Origin: Streptomyces tanashiensis
GTDB taxonomy: Bacteria; Actinomycetota; Actinomycetes; Streptomycetales; Streptomycetaceae
NCBI RefSeq assembly: GCF_014648895.1
Contig: NZ_BMRZ01000011.1
Span: forward strand, 62,001-126,000
DNA length: 64,000 nucleotides
Reading direction: 5' to 3'
Shown here: positions 18,004 to 26,257 of the stretch, one piece after another
Layout: each line of letters opens with the position of its first letter
Numbering within the stretch: the first letter of the stretch is position 1
Notes under the pieces: generated by a model
The model's input: the letters and a program-made list of their open reading frames with translations, nothing else
What the model was told of the DNA's origin: nothing
Database searches by the model: none
Translations under genes and position numbers: made by a program

Positions 18004-18855
18004 TCACGTCGCCGGTGTGAACTGTTCCGTGCCCACCACCCTGAGCAGCGCCAGGCGCTCCCCCGCGTCCGTGCCCGGCGGCGGGGTGTAGAGGACGAGG
18101 CGCTGTTCGCCCTCCGGGGCGAGCAGCACCTGGCAGTCCAGGTCGACAGCGCCGATCACCGGGTGCGCGACCCGCATCCGGCTGTGCCGGCGGACCGCCA
18201 CCTCGTGCCGCTCCCACAGCTCCGTGAACTCCTCGCTCGCCCCGCGCAGACGCTCCACCAGCCGGGTGGCGGCCGGGTCGCCGGAGCGGCGGCCGACGGC
18301 CGCGCGCAGGTCGGCGACGTGGAGGCGGCTGTAGTACGCGTGCTCCTCGGCCGGGTACGCCGTGCGGGCCGCCGGGTCGGCGAACCAGCGCCACACCACG
18401 TTCCGTCCGTGCTCCGACACCGAGCACACCCCGCCGAGCAGGGACTGGGCCATGGCGTTCTGCGCGAGGACGTCCCCGAGGTCGCTCAGGACCTGCGCGG
18501 GGGTCGTCTCCAGCTGGTCGAGCAGGTGGAGCAGGCCGGGTGCGACGTGGTCCCCGGCCGCGGCGCCGGCCGGCGGGCGGTGCCCGGCGAGGAGGTGGAG
18601 GTGGTCGCGCTCGTCGGTGTCGAGGCGCAGTGCGCGGGCGAGGGCGGCGAGCATCTGCGTCGAGGGCTGCGGGCCGCGGGCCTGCTCCAGGCGGATGTAG
18701 TAGTCGGCGGACATGCCGGCGAGCTGGGCGACCTCCTCGCGACGCAGTCCCGGGGTGCGGCGGCGGGGTCCGGCCGGGAGGCCCGCGTCCTGGGGGCGGA
18801 CCCGCTCGCGGGAGCGGCGCAGGAAGTCGGCGAGTTCACGGCGGTCGATCGTCAT
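18004..18855 (-). CDS. XRE-family regulator with MmyB-like ligand domain
   Basis: 283 residues. The N-terminal HTH (GLRREEVAQLAGMSADYYIRLEQARGPQPS, about residues 30-60) is followed by the MmyB-type domain that binds fatty-acid-like ligands in known structures (WFADPAARTAYPAEEHAYYSR). This class is common in Streptomyces and usually regulates a divergent oxidoreductase or hydrolase; here the divergent partner is the hydrolase at 19027. Start choice between ATG 18855 and ATG 18864 is uncertain because neither has a clear Shine-Dalgarno. Confidence 0.9.
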   Translation of the reverse strand: MTIDRRELADFLRRSRERVRPQDAGLPAGPRRRTPGLRREEVAQLAGMSADYYIRLEQARGPQPSTQMLAALARALRLDTDERDHLHLLAGHRPPAGAAAGDHVAPGLLHLLDQLETTPAQVLSDLGDVLAQNAMAQSLLGGVCSVSEHGRNVVWRWFADPAARTAYPAEEHAYYSRLHVADLRAAVGRRSGDPAATRLVERLRGASEEFTELWERHEVAVRRHSRMRVAHPVIGAVDLDCQVLLAPEGEQRLVLYTPPPGTDAGERLALLRVVGTEQFTPAT

Positions 18856-19026
18856 GCGGATCATGGTGCCGGGTGCGGGCGGCCGTATCCAGGGATCGGC
18901 GGTCCCAGGGTCGGGAGGGCTCTCCCGGGTGCTTCCCGCGGTCGGCAGAGTCCTCGGTGTCAGCCACCGAGCGGTTCCGCCAGGAACTCCGGTGGACCTC
19001 ACCGCCTCGTTCCTCAGGAGCAGATC

Positions 19027-19860
19027 ATGGCCACCGTCACCGTCGGCACCGCCCGCGTCCACTACGCCGTCGAAGGCTCGGGCGACGGGCCCGCCCTCCT
19101 CCTGGTCCACGGCACCGGTTCCGGTGGTGCCGCCGTCAACTGGGGGCAGACCGCGCCGCGTTTCACCGGTGACCGCCGGGTGATCACCCTGGACCTGTCG
19201 GGCGGCGACCGGACCGTCGACGACGGCGGCCCGCTGACCGTGGAGACGCTCGCCGCGCAGGTCGTGGCGGTGATCGAGGACGCGGGTCTCGGCCCGGTCG
19301 ATCTGCTCGGCTTCTCGATGGGGGCCCCGGTGTCCGCGGTCGTCGCCGCTCTGCGCCCGGACCTGGTCGAGCGGCTGGTGCTGGTGGCGGGGTGGGCGTA
19401 CACCGACGGCGACGAGTACATGCGGAACCTGTTCACGCTGTGGCAGCGGCTGGGCGAGTTCGACCCGGCGGGCTTCGGCCGGAGCGTGACGATGACCGGG
19501 TTCAGCCGCGGCTTCCTGAACGCGATCGGCCGTGAGGGCGTCGAGGCGCTCATCCCGAACATGCCTCCCACGCCGGGCACCCTGCGGCACGTGGAGCTCG
19601 ACCTGGCGGTCGACATCCGCGCGCTGCTGCCCCGGATCACGGCCCGGACGCTGGTGGTGGGCGCCACGCAGGACGCCACGGTGCCGGTGGAGAACAGCCG
19701 GGAGCTGCACGCGGCGATCGGCGGCAGCTCGTACGCGGAGATCGACGCCGGGCACGTGCTGTTCTTCGAGAAGGAAGACGAGTTCGTGAGCACGGTGTCC
19801 GGGTTCCTCGGCTCCGCGCGCCGGAAGTCGGCGGATCTCCTCGGCTCGGCGGTCGCCTGA
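19027..19860 (+). CDS. Alpha/beta hydrolase, divergent from XRE regulator
   Basis: 277 residues: HGTGSGG oxyanion loop, nucleophile elbow GFSMGA (Ser97), acid in GATQDATVP and His in DAGHVLF. It is soluble, with no signal peptide. AGGAG lies 6 bases before ATG 19027. The 171-base divergent region with the MmyB-type regulator implies regulated expression. It could be a lactonase, esterase or haloperoxidase-like enzyme; the sequence does not decide. Confidence 0.87.
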   Translation: MATVTVGTARVHYAVEGSGDGPALLLVHGTGSGGAAVNWGQTAPRFTGDRRVITLDLSGGDRTVDDGGPLTVETLAAQVVAVIEDAGLGPVDLLGFSMGAPVSAVVAALRPDLVERLVLVAGWAYTDGDEYMRNLFTLWQRLGEFDPAGFGRSVTMTGFSRGFLNAIGREGVEALIPNMPPTPGTLRHVELDLAVDIRALLPRITARTLVVGATQDATVPVENSRELHAAIGGSSYAEIDAGHVLFFEKEDEFVSTVSGFLGSARRKSADLLGSAVA

Positions 19861-19867
19861 ACCCATC

Positions 19868-21058
19868 ATGGGGCGCATGGGAGACACGAGGTTCATCGAC
19901 GCGGCGGAGCGCCGGGCCCGGCTCGGGGTGCGGCACCGGCTGGCCGGGAGCGCGCGGGCGAGGTCGGCGGCGGAGGTCGGGGGCGCGCTCGTGGCGCTGC
20001 ACGGGACGGATCCGGCGAGCGTGTTCCTCGCGGTGGCGGCCCGGCTGGCCGAGGGCGTGGGGCCGGTCGGCGCGGTGGAACGGGCGCTGTACGAGGACGG
20101 GGCGCTGGTCCGGATGCACGGCATGCGGCACACGGTCTTCGTCGTCCCGACCTCGCTCGCCGCAGCCGTCCAGGCCTCGACGACCCGGCCGGCGGCGGTC
20201 CGCGAACGCACCGTGCTCCTCCGGCACTTGGCGGCCGGCAGCTCCTTCGACGAGGCCTGGCTCGCGGAGACCGAGCGGCTGGTCCTCGCCGAGCTGGGCG
20301 CCCGGGGAGAGGCGACCGGGGCCGAACTCGGCGAGGCCGTACCGAGGTTGAGGTCGACGTACGTGTACGGGCCGGGCACGCGGCAGGAAGGGGTGCAGTC
20401 CGTCGCGAGCCGGGTGCTGCGGGTGCTCGGCATGGAGGGCCGGATCGTACGGGGCCGGCCGCAGGGAACGTGGACGTCGAGCCGCTTCCGGTGGGCGCTC
20501 GCCGAGGCCCACCCCGAGCGGGACCCGGCCGGGGCGCGGGCGGAGCTGCTGGGGCACTGGCTCGGGGCGTGCGGGCCGGCGACCGAGGCGGATCTGACGT
20601 GGTGGACGGGGTGGAAGGTCACGGACGTGCGCAAGGCGCTCGCGGCGGTCGGGGCGGTGCCGGTGACGGTGGACGGGGGGGCGGGTTTCGTCCTGCCGGA
20701 CGATCTCGGTCCCGTACCGGAACCGGAGCCGTGGGCGGCGCTGCTGCCCGCGCTGGACCCGACGGCGATGGGCTGGCAGGGGCGTGACTGGTATCTGGAC
20801 GGGGATCACCGGGCGGCGCTGTACGACCGGAGCGGGAACGTCGGGCCGACGGTGTGGTGGAACGGCCGGATCGTCGGCGGCTGGGCGCAGCGACCGGACG
20901 GCTCCGTCGCCCACCGGCTCCTCGGCGACGCGGGCGCGGAGGCGGAGCGGGCGATCGGGGCGGAGGCGGCGCGGCTGGCGGAGTGGCTGGGGGACGTGCG
21001 GGTGACGCCCCGCTTCCGGACTCCGCTGGAGAAGGAGCTGAGCAGCGGCGGTCAGTGA
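19868..21058 (+). CDS. Winged-helix DNA-binding-domain protein (AlkX/YcaQ-like)
   Basis: 396 residues of the family annotated as winged helix DNA-binding domain proteins, related to the YcaQ/AlkX DNA glycosylase group: LVALHGTDPASVFLAVAARL, RMHGMRHTVFVVP, GPATEADLTWWTGW and ALLPALDPTAMGWQGR are characteristic blocks. A role in repair of alkylated or crosslinked DNA is plausible from family members, not proven here. It starts 7 bp after the hydrolase stop. ATG 19877 is an alternative start. The 3' end overlaps the convergent MarC gene by 7 bp. Confidence 0.85.
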   Translation: MGRMGDTRFIDAAERRARLGVRHRLAGSARARSAAEVGGALVALHGTDPASVFLAVAARLAEGVGPVGAVERALYEDGALVRMHGMRHTVFVVPTSLAAAVQASTTRPAAVRERTVLLRHLAAGSSFDEAWLAETERLVLAELGARGEATGAELGEAVPRLRSTYVYGPGTRQEGVQSVASRVLRVLGMEGRIVRGRPQGTWTSSRFRWALAEAHPERDPAGARAELLGHWLGACGPATEADLTWWTGWKVTDVRKALAAVGAVPVTVDGGAGFVLPDDLGPVPEPEPWAALLPALDPTAMGWQGRDWYLDGDHRAALYDRSGNVGPTVWWNGRIVGGWAQRPDGSVAHRLLGDAGAEAERAIGAEAARLAEWLGDVRVTPRFRTPLEKELSSGGQ

Positions 21059-21681
21059 CGGACCTCGATGCCCGGGACGCCCAGGTCGTAGAGGCCGTCG
21101 AGGACCAGATCGACGCCGACGGCGGCGAGCAGCAGGCCCAGGAGGCGGCCGAGGAGCTCGATCATGGCGTGGTGGGTGCGGCGCAGGATCCGGGTGAGGA
21201 GCAGGACGCAGACGAGGTCGAGGGCGATGACGGACACGTACGCGCCGACGACGGTGGAGCGCCAGGTGAAGGAGTCGCGCTCGGCCGCCTCGATGAGGAC
21301 GGCGGTCATGGCGAGCGGGCTCACGACGTACGGCATGAGGAGTTCGCGCACCCCGCTGACCAGGTCGGGGGCGTCCTGGTGGGCGGCGTCGGAGCCGAGG
21401 TGGAGGCCGAGGACGAGACCGACGGCGTAGATGAAGAAGATGACGCCGCCGGCGAGCTGGAGGGCGGGGGTGCTGATGTGGAAGACGTTCAGCAGCCAGG
21501 GTGCCGTGATGCCGGTGACGAGGCCGACGAGGACGGCGGCGCCGGAGGAGACGAGCGCGATGTTCCGCAGCTGGCGGTCGTCGTGGACCTGGGCGAGGCC
21601 TCCGAAGGCGAGGAGCACCTTCGGGGGCCCGACGACGGAGAAGAAGGCGATGAAGGCGGCGGAGAAGGTGAATGCGTTCAC
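21052..21681 (-). CDS. MarC-family integral membrane protein
   Basis: 209 residues with about six transmembrane helices, starting VNAFTFSAAFIAFFSVVGPPKVLLAF, the usual MarC opening. A long central loop (GSDAAHQDAPDLVSGV) separates the two halves, and YVVSPLAMTAVLIE contains the family's polar helix pattern. The family has no established substrate, and its old link with multiple antibiotic resistance has not held up. GTG 21681 is chosen because the upstream in-frame extension lacks any family similarity. Confidence 0.85.
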   Translation of the reverse strand: MNAFTFSAAFIAFFSVVGPPKVLLAFGGLAQVHDDRQLRNIALVSSGAAVLVGLVTGITAPWLLNVFHISTPALQLAGGVIFFIYAVGLVLGLHLGSDAAHQDAPDLVSGVRELLMPYVVSPLAMTAVLIEAAERDSFTWRSTVVGAYVSVIALDLVCVLLLTRILRRTHHAMIELLGRLLGLLLAAVGVDLVLDGLYDLGVPGIEVRH

Positions 21682-21814
21682 ACCGGAATCATGGGGCGGT
21701 CGAGTGATTTCTCCCGGTTTCCGGCATTCCGTCCGCGCGGTGTCGAGAACGGCGGTCCGGCTCCGACTCTGCTGCGAGAGGCAGTAACCGCAGAGAACGA
21801 GCGAGGAGGACGTC

Positions 21815-22231
21815 ATGAAGTACCTGGTGATGGTCCAGGGGTCGCAGGCCGACTACGAGGCGATGGTGGGCAACGGTTCCCCGCAGAGCCCCTCCTGGGA
21901 CAAGACGCAGCTCAAGGCGATGTTCGACCACATGAACGCGATCAACGAAGAGGTGTCCGCGCGCGGCGAGATGGTCGACGCCCAGGGTCTCGCCGCCCCG
22001 TCCACGGCCCGCTTCGTCACGGTGGACGCCCAGGGCGAGCCGCTCGTCACCGACGGCCCGTACGCCGAGACGAAGGAGGTCCTCGCCGGCTACTGGGTCC
22101 TCGACTGCGCCTCCCTGGAGCGCGTCACGGAGATCGCCGCCCAGGTCGCCCGCTGCCCGGTCCCGCCCGGCTCCCCGGACTACCCGGTGGTCGTCCGCCC
22201 GATCGACGAGACGGGCCCGAGCCAGGACTGA
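21815..22231 (+). CDS. YciI/DGPF-domain protein
   Basis: 138 residues. MKYLVMVQGSQADYE at the start and the diagnostic DGPYAETKEVLAGYWVLDC block place it in the YCII-related (DGPF) family, small dimeric alpha/beta-barrel proteins. In actinobacteria such genes often sit next to ECF sigma factors, which is not the case here. AGGAGGACGTC precedes ATG 21815. Enzymatic activity is unknown. Confidence 0.9.
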   Translation: MKYLVMVQGSQADYEAMVGNGSPQSPSWDKTQLKAMFDHMNAINEEVSARGEMVDAQGLAAPSTARFVTVDAQGEPLVTDGPYAETKEVLAGYWVLDCASLERVTEIAAQVARCPVPPGSPDYPVVVRPIDETGPSQD

Positions 22232-22233
22232 CC

Positions 22234-23646
22234 TCAGTGCGCCCCGTGTGCCCCGCCCGTCGGGCGGGGCCTGCCGCGGGGGACGAGGAGGGGGGCGGTC
22301 AGGGCCGCGGTGGCGGCCGTGAGGGCGCAGAGGGTGAAGGCGGTGGTGAAGCCCGTCGCGCCCGCGCCCAGGGCGAGGGTGGAGGCGAGGGCCACGCCGA
22401 GGGTGCCGCCGAGCTCGTGGAAGGTGTTGACGATGCCCGAGGCGAGGCCCGCCTCGTGGGCGGGGATCAGGCCGAGGGCGGTCGTGGTCGCGGTGACGAA
22501 GACCGCGCCGAGGCCGAGGGCCGCCGTGGCCAGGGCCGGCAGGAGGGTGGTCCAGGGGTCGGCGGTGGCGCTCACGAGGGCGAGGGGCAGGCAGCCCGCG
22601 GCCGCCAGGGCCATGCCGCCGGTGGCGCAGGCGCGCGGGCCGGCCGTGGTGACCAGGCGCGAGCCGAGGTGCGCGCCGGTCGCCGTGGTGAGCGCGACCG
22701 GGAGGAAGAGGAGTCCGGTGCGGAAGGCGTCCAGGCCGTGGACCCGCTGGAGCCGCAGTGAGCCCAGGAAGAAGAACGAGATCAGGAGCGCCGTCGCGAC
22801 CAGCATGAGCAGGGAGCCCGCGACGACGGGCCGCCGGGTCAGCATCCGCAGGTCCATGAGCGGGGTACGGGTCCTGCGCTCGGTCGCCGCGAACGCCGCG
22901 TAGAGCGCGACCGCGCCCAGGAGCGGCAGCAGGGTCCCGGCCGACGTCCAGCCGTGGTCGCCCGTCCGGACCAGGCCGTACACGAGGGCGCCGGTGGCCG
23001 TGGTGACGAGGAGGGCGCCGGGGACGTCCAGATGCCCGGCTCCCCGCGTGACCGTGTCCCTGGGCAGGACTTTCGGGAGTACGGCCAGCAGCGCCAGGCC
23101 CGTCGGGACGTTCACGTGGAAGATCCAGGGCCAGCCCGGTCCGGCCGTGAGGGCGCCGCCGAGGAGGACGCCGACGGCGGAGCCGGTGCCGCCGATCGCC
23201 GCCCAGACGCCGAGGGCCTTGGCGCGTTCCGCGCCGTGGAAGGTCGTCGTGACGAGGGCGAGTGCCGCCGGGGAGAGGAGGGCGGCGCCGATGCCCTGGG
23301 CGGCGCGCCCGGAGAGCAGGACGGCGGCGTTGGGCGCGAGGCCGCAGGCCAGCGAGGCGGCGGTGAAGAGGGCGAGTCCGCTGAGGAGGACCCGGCGGGC
23401 GCCGAGGGCGTCGGCGAGCCGTCCGCCGAGGAGCATCAGCCCGCCGAAGCAGAGGGTGTACGCGGTGACGACCCAGGTCAGGGCGGTACGACCGAGGTCG
23501 AGGTCGGCGGCGACGGCGGGCAGGGCGACGTTCACGACGGTGACGTCGAGGATCAGCATGAACTGGGCCGCGCAGATCAGCGCGAGGGCCGTCCAGCGGC
23601 GCGGGTGTACGCGGGCAGGGGTGGGTACGGCGGTGTGGGTGGGCAT
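22234..23646 (-). CDS. MFS drug exporter, DHA2 (14-TM) type
   Basis: 470 residues, starting with a short cytosolic tail and then ALICAAQFMLILDVTVVNVALPAV, the DHA2 motif D1 (LDVTVVNVALP). Loop 2-3 reads GGRLADALGARRVLL and motif C is GGTGSAVGVLLGGAL. About 13-14 helices can be drawn. It is a proton-driven exporter of amphiphilic compounds. Its promoter has no leader: the -10 hexamer lies 6 bases before ATG, and the TetR-type palindrome covers it. The TetR gene is divergent, the standard arrangement for a substrate-induced pump. Confidence 0.92.
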   Translation of the reverse strand: MPTHTAVPTPARVHPRRWTALALICAAQFMLILDVTVVNVALPAVAADLDLGRTALTWVVTAYTLCFGGLMLLGGRLADALGARRVLLSGLALFTAASLACGLAPNAAVLLSGRAAQGIGAALLSPAALALVTTTFHGAERAKALGVWAAIGGTGSAVGVLLGGALTAGPGWPWIFHVNVPTGLALLAVLPKVLPRDTVTRGAGHLDVPGALLVTTATGALVYGLVRTGDHGWTSAGTLLPLLGAVALYAAFAATERRTRTPLMDLRMLTRRPVVAGSLLMLVATALLISFFFLGSLRLQRVHGLDAFRTGLLFLPVALTTATGAHLGSRLVTTAGPRACATGGMALAAAGCLPLALVSATADPWTTLLPALATAALGLGAVFVTATTTALGLIPAHEAGLASGIVNTFHELGGTLGVALASTLALGAGATGFTTAFTLCALTAATAALTAPLLVPRGRPRPTGGAHGAH

Positions 23647-23651
23647 AACTG

Positions 23652-23691
23652 AACTGTACGGCACAGTACAGTTGAACTCAAGAGTACAGTT
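23652..23691. promoter_or_regulatory. TetR operator, three GTACAGTT half-sites
   Basis: Perfect inverted repeat AACTGTAC-N6-GTACAGTT at 23652-23673, plus a third half-site GTACAGTT at 23684-23691. The repeat overlaps the -10 region of the divergent MFS gene and lies just upstream of the TetR gene, so it is the likely site of the TetR at 23711, controlling both genes. Confidence 0.8.
23653..23681 (-). promoter_or_regulatory. Leaderless promoter of the DHA2 MFS gene
   Basis: Reading the minus strand: -35 TTGAGT (forward 23676-23681), 17-base spacer, -10 TACAGT (forward 23653-23658), then 6 bases to the ATG. No Shine-Dalgarno is present, consistent with transcription starting at the ATG. Confidence 0.7.
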
Positions 23692-23710
23692 CCCTTGGTA
23701 CGCTCCCGGC

Positions 23711-24343
23711 ATGGATCCCAAGCCCGCCCCCACCGGCCCCCGCGCCGCCCGCAAGCGCCAGGCCGTCGTGCGGGCCGCCCGCGATCTCTTCCTCCGCGAG
23801 GGCTTCGGCGTCGGCATGGACGCCATCGCCGCCGAGGCGGGCGTCTCCAAGGTCACCGTCTACAACCACTTCGGCAGCAAGGAAGCCCTCTTCACCGCCG
23901 TCGTCGCCGGCGCCCTCGACGAGCCGCTGCACGGGGACGCCGACGGCCCCGACCTCTCCCGGCTGGCCGACGCCGAGGATCTGCGCGCCGCCCTCACCGA
24001 GGCCGGGCGCGCCTGGGCGCGGGCCGTGCGCGCCGACGAGGAGGGCCGCGCGCTGCGCACGCTCGTCGCCACCGAGCTCCACCGCTTCCCCGAGCTGGGC
24101 CGCGCCTGGCGCGCGCACGGCCCGGCCGGCCACCACCCCGCCGTCGCGGACGCCCTGCGCACCCTCGCCGACCGGGGGCGGCTCGCGATCCCGGACCTGG
24201 AGGTCGCGGTCCTCCAGCTGTACTCGCTGCTCGTCTTCCCGCAGATGGTGTTCGAGCAGTACGGGACGGAGCTCACCGACGAGCTGGGCGAGCGGCTCGT
24301 CGTCGACGGGGTCGAGATGTTCCTGCGCCGCTACACGCCCTGA
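23711..24343 (+). CDS. TetR-family regulator of the adjacent MFS pump
   Basis: 210 residues. N-terminal HTH: ARDLFLREGFGVGMDAIAAEAGVSKVTVYNHFGSKEALF (about residues 22-60). The C-terminal ligand domain resembles AefR/TetR_C types (LYSLLVFPQMVFEQYG). The gene is divergent from the DHA2 pump with the operator between them. TACGCT ends 6 bases before ATG 23711 and no Shine-Dalgarno is visible, so this mRNA is probably leaderless too. It should be released by a pump substrate, identity unknown. Confidence 0.93.
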   Translation: MDPKPAPTGPRAARKRQAVVRAARDLFLREGFGVGMDAIAAEAGVSKVTVYNHFGSKEALFTAVVAGALDEPLHGDADGPDLSRLADAEDLRAALTEAGRAWARAVRADEEGRALRTLVATELHRFPELGRAWRAHGPAGHHPAVADALRTLADRGRLAIPDLEVAVLQLYSLLVFPQMVFEQYGTELTDELGERLVVDGVEMFLRRYTP

Positions 24344-24392
24344 CAGGTGCCATCCTTGGTCTTCGACGTCACCCCGGGCCGGGGAGTAGATT

Positions 24393-24406
24393 TACCCCCT
24401 GGGGTA
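24393..24406. promoter_or_regulatory. CsoR/CstR-type operator TACCCCCTGGGGTA
   Basis: Perfect dyad TACCCC-CT-GGGGTA, 18 bases before the GTG of the CsoR-family gene. This is the G-tract operator known for the copper- and sulfur-sensing members of that family, so autoregulation is likely. Confidence 0.8.
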
Positions 24407-24423
24407 TCTGTGGAGGAGTCACT

Positions 24424-24711
24424 GTGGAACTCGATCTCGCGGGCGCCGAGCTCAAGGCGGTCCTGAACCGTCTGCGCCGGGCCCAGGGCCAGATCTCCGG
24501 CGTGATCCGGATGATCGAGGAGGGCCGCGACTGCGAGGAGGTCGTCACCCAGCTGGCCGCCGCCTCCCGCGCCCTCGACCGGGCCGGGTTCGCGATCATC
24601 GCGACCGGGCTCCAGCAGTGCCTGACCGACATCGAGGGCGGCCGCAAGAACGGCGAGGACCCCGAGGCGATGCGGGCCCGCCTGGAGAAGCTCTTCCTGT
24701 CGCTCGCGTAG
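24424..24711 (+). CDS. CsoR/FrmR-family (DUF156) sensor repressor
   Basis: 95-residue all-helical regulator: LKAVLNRLRRAQGQISGVIRMI is the conserved first helix. Ligand positions: Cys37 and Cys66 are present, but the residue four before Cys66, histidine in copper-sensing CsoR, is Gly62. The Cys-x-Cys pattern without His resembles CstR persulfide sensors more than CsoR. No copper chaperone or P-type ATPase gene is next to it; downstream, convergent, is a WrbA-type quinone reductase. GTG 24424 has GGAGGAG upstream, and the dyad operator lies in front of the gene. Confidence 0.9.
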   Translation: MELDLAGAELKAVLNRLRRAQGQISGVIRMIEEGRDCEEVVTQLAAASRALDRAGFAIIATGLQQCLTDIEGGRKNGEDPEAMRARLEKLFLSLA

Positions 24712-24726
24712 GAACACGGAAACGAG

Positions 24727-24762
24727 GAAGCACCCCCGGGGCCGCCGCCCCGGGGGTGCTTC
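24727..24762. terminator. Bidirectional terminator
   Basis: Stem of about 15 bp (GAAGCACCCCCGGGG and its complement) with a 6-base loop between two convergent stop codons. Confidence 0.85.
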
Positions 24763-24772
24763 CGTATCGCCG

Positions 24773-25381
24773 TCAGTCGTCCGCCAGGCCCTTCAGGCGC
24801 TTCGCGATGCGGGTCAGGCGCTGCCCCTGGTAGCGGGCCGCCTGGAGGACCTCCTCGCCCGGGGCGCCGTTGGCGCCGGGGTGGGCGGTGCCGTACGGGT
24901 TGCCGCCGGCCGCGTACACCGCCGGGTCCGTGAAGCCGGGCGAGACGATGACCGAGCCCCAGTGGTGGAAGGTGTTGTAGAGCGCGAGCAGCGTCGACTC
25001 GTTGCCGCCGTGGACGTTGTGGGCGCTGGTGAAGGCGGTCGCCGGCTTGTCGGCCATGACGCCCCGCTGCCAGAGCCCGCCCGTGGTGTCGACGTACTGC
25101 TTGAGCTGCGCGGCCACGTTGCCGAAGCGGGTCGGGGAGCCGAGCGCGTACGCGTCCGCCCACTCCAGGTCCTCCAGCGTGGCGACCTCCACGTCACCGG
25201 TGGCGTCCACATGGGCGCGCCAGGCCGGGTTCGCGTCGATGGCGGCGTCGGGGGCGAGCTCCGGGACCCGGCGCAGGCGCACCTCGGCGCCCGCCTTCTC
25301 GGCGCCCTCGGCGAGGGCCTGGGCGAGCTGGTGGACGGCTCCCGTGGCCGAGTAGTAGATGACGGCGACCTTGACGGACAT
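24773..25381 (-). CDS. wrbA: NAD(P)H:quinone oxidoreductase, WrbA type
   Basis: 202-residue flavodoxin-fold enzyme that reduces quinones by two electrons using FMN. FMN phosphate loop IYYSATGAVHQLA (8-20), isoalloxazine loop GSPTRFGNVAAQLKQYVD and the characteristic WrbA block TSAHNVHGGNESTLLALYNTFHHWG, later NPYGTAHPGANG. GAGGAGAG precedes ATG 25381. A divergent TetR gene and two palindromes in the spacer indicate direct control, consistent with induction by quinone-like or oxidative stress. Confidence 0.93.
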   Translation of the reverse strand: MSVKVAVIYYSATGAVHQLAQALAEGAEKAGAEVRLRRVPELAPDAAIDANPAWRAHVDATGDVEVATLEDLEWADAYALGSPTRFGNVAAQLKQYVDTTGGLWQRGVMADKPATAFTSAHNVHGGNESTLLALYNTFHHWGSVIVSPGFTDPAVYAAGGNPYGTAHPGANGAPGEEVLQAARYQGQRLTRIAKRLKGLADD

Positions 25382-25413
25382 GGCGGACTCTCCTCAGCCG
25401 GACTCCACGAGCG

Positions 25414-25468
25414 AAGCGGATCGTTTTCCGCTTCCGTGATTCCGAGTTAAGCGGATTGCTATCCGGTT
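25414..25468. promoter_or_regulatory. Two TetR-type operators between wrbA and tetR
   Basis: Site 1, 25414-25433: AAGCGGA-N6-TCCGCTT, a perfect 7-bp inverted repeat. Site 2, 25449-25468: AAGCGGA-N6-TCCGGTT, one mismatch. Same spacing, centres 35 bp apart. They lie between divergent wrbA and the TetR gene and are the obvious binding sites of that TetR. Confidence 0.8.
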
Positions 25469-25542
25469 CGCAAGGGGAGCGGGTATGCTCACTTCAGGAA
25501 GCGACCGAGGGGGAACGGGGCTCAGGGAACAGGAGTCGACAC

Positions 25543-26181
25543 ATGAGCACGGAGAACCCGCAGGCCGGAGACAGGACGGCGGCGCCGGTACTCAGCCTGC
25601 TCCCCACCGTCGACTCCCCCGCACCCGAGCGCGCCGACGCGGCCCGCAACCGGCGCCGGATCCTCGACGCGGCCGCCCGGATCGTCGCCGAGGACGGCCC
25701 CGACGCCGTCACCATGAACCAGGTCGCCCACGCCAGCGGCATCGGCGTCGGCACCGTCTACCGCCGCTTCGGCGACGTCTCCCAGCTCCTGTGGGCGCTC
25801 CTCGACGACCGCGAGCGCCAGTTCCAGGAGGCGTACATGAGCGGCCCTCCCCCGCTGGGCCCCGGCGCCCCGGCCGCCGAACGGCTCGACGCCTTCCTCG
25901 ACGCGCTCGTCGACCGGGTCGGCGCACAGCGCGCGCTGCTGCTCGCGGCGCACTCCGCCGCGCCCCGCGCCCGCTACCACAGCGGCGCCTACCGGGTGAT
26001 GCACACGCACATGGCGCTGCTCATCGGACAGCTCAGGCCGGGCAGCGACAGCACCCTCCTCGCGCACCTGGCGCTCGCGCCGTTCTCGCCCGACGTCATG
26101 CACCATCTGACGGTCGAACAGCAGCTCTCCTCCGACCGCCTCAAGGCCGGTGTGCGGGAGCTCCTGACGCTGCGGGCCTGA
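25543..26181 (+). CDS. TetR-family regulator, divergent from wrbA
   Basis: 212 residues. After a 35-residue unstructured N-terminal extension comes the HTH (RRRILDAAARIVAEDGPDAVTMNQVAHASGIGVGTVYRRFGDVSQLLWALL, about 38-88) and a typical alpha-helical effector domain. ATG 25543 has AGGAG 7 bases upstream; a longer reading frame starting at 25456 would overlap the operator and has no Shine-Dalgarno. Predicted repressor of wrbA and itself through the two AAGCGGA palindromes. Confidence 0.92.
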   Translation: MSTENPQAGDRTAAPVLSLLPTVDSPAPERADAARNRRRILDAAARIVAEDGPDAVTMNQVAHASGIGVGTVYRRFGDVSQLLWALLDDRERQFQEAYMSGPPPLGPGAPAAERLDAFLDALVDRVGAQRALLLAAHSAAPRARYHSGAYRVMHTHMALLIGQLRPGSDSTLLAHLALAPFSPDVMHHLTVEQQLSSDRLKAGVRELLTLRA

Positions 26182-26257
26182 CCCCGGCCGGGGAAGAACC
26201 CCGACCGTTCCGTGGACGGTGGTGGACCGGCGGCCTCCGCCGTCGCAGGATCACGCC

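Noticed and set aside
18004..20634. 876-residue minus-strand reading frame
   Set aside because: Only the last 283 codons match the XRE regulator family; the rest runs opposite the hydrolase and winged-helix genes on the plus strand and is a high-GC shadow.
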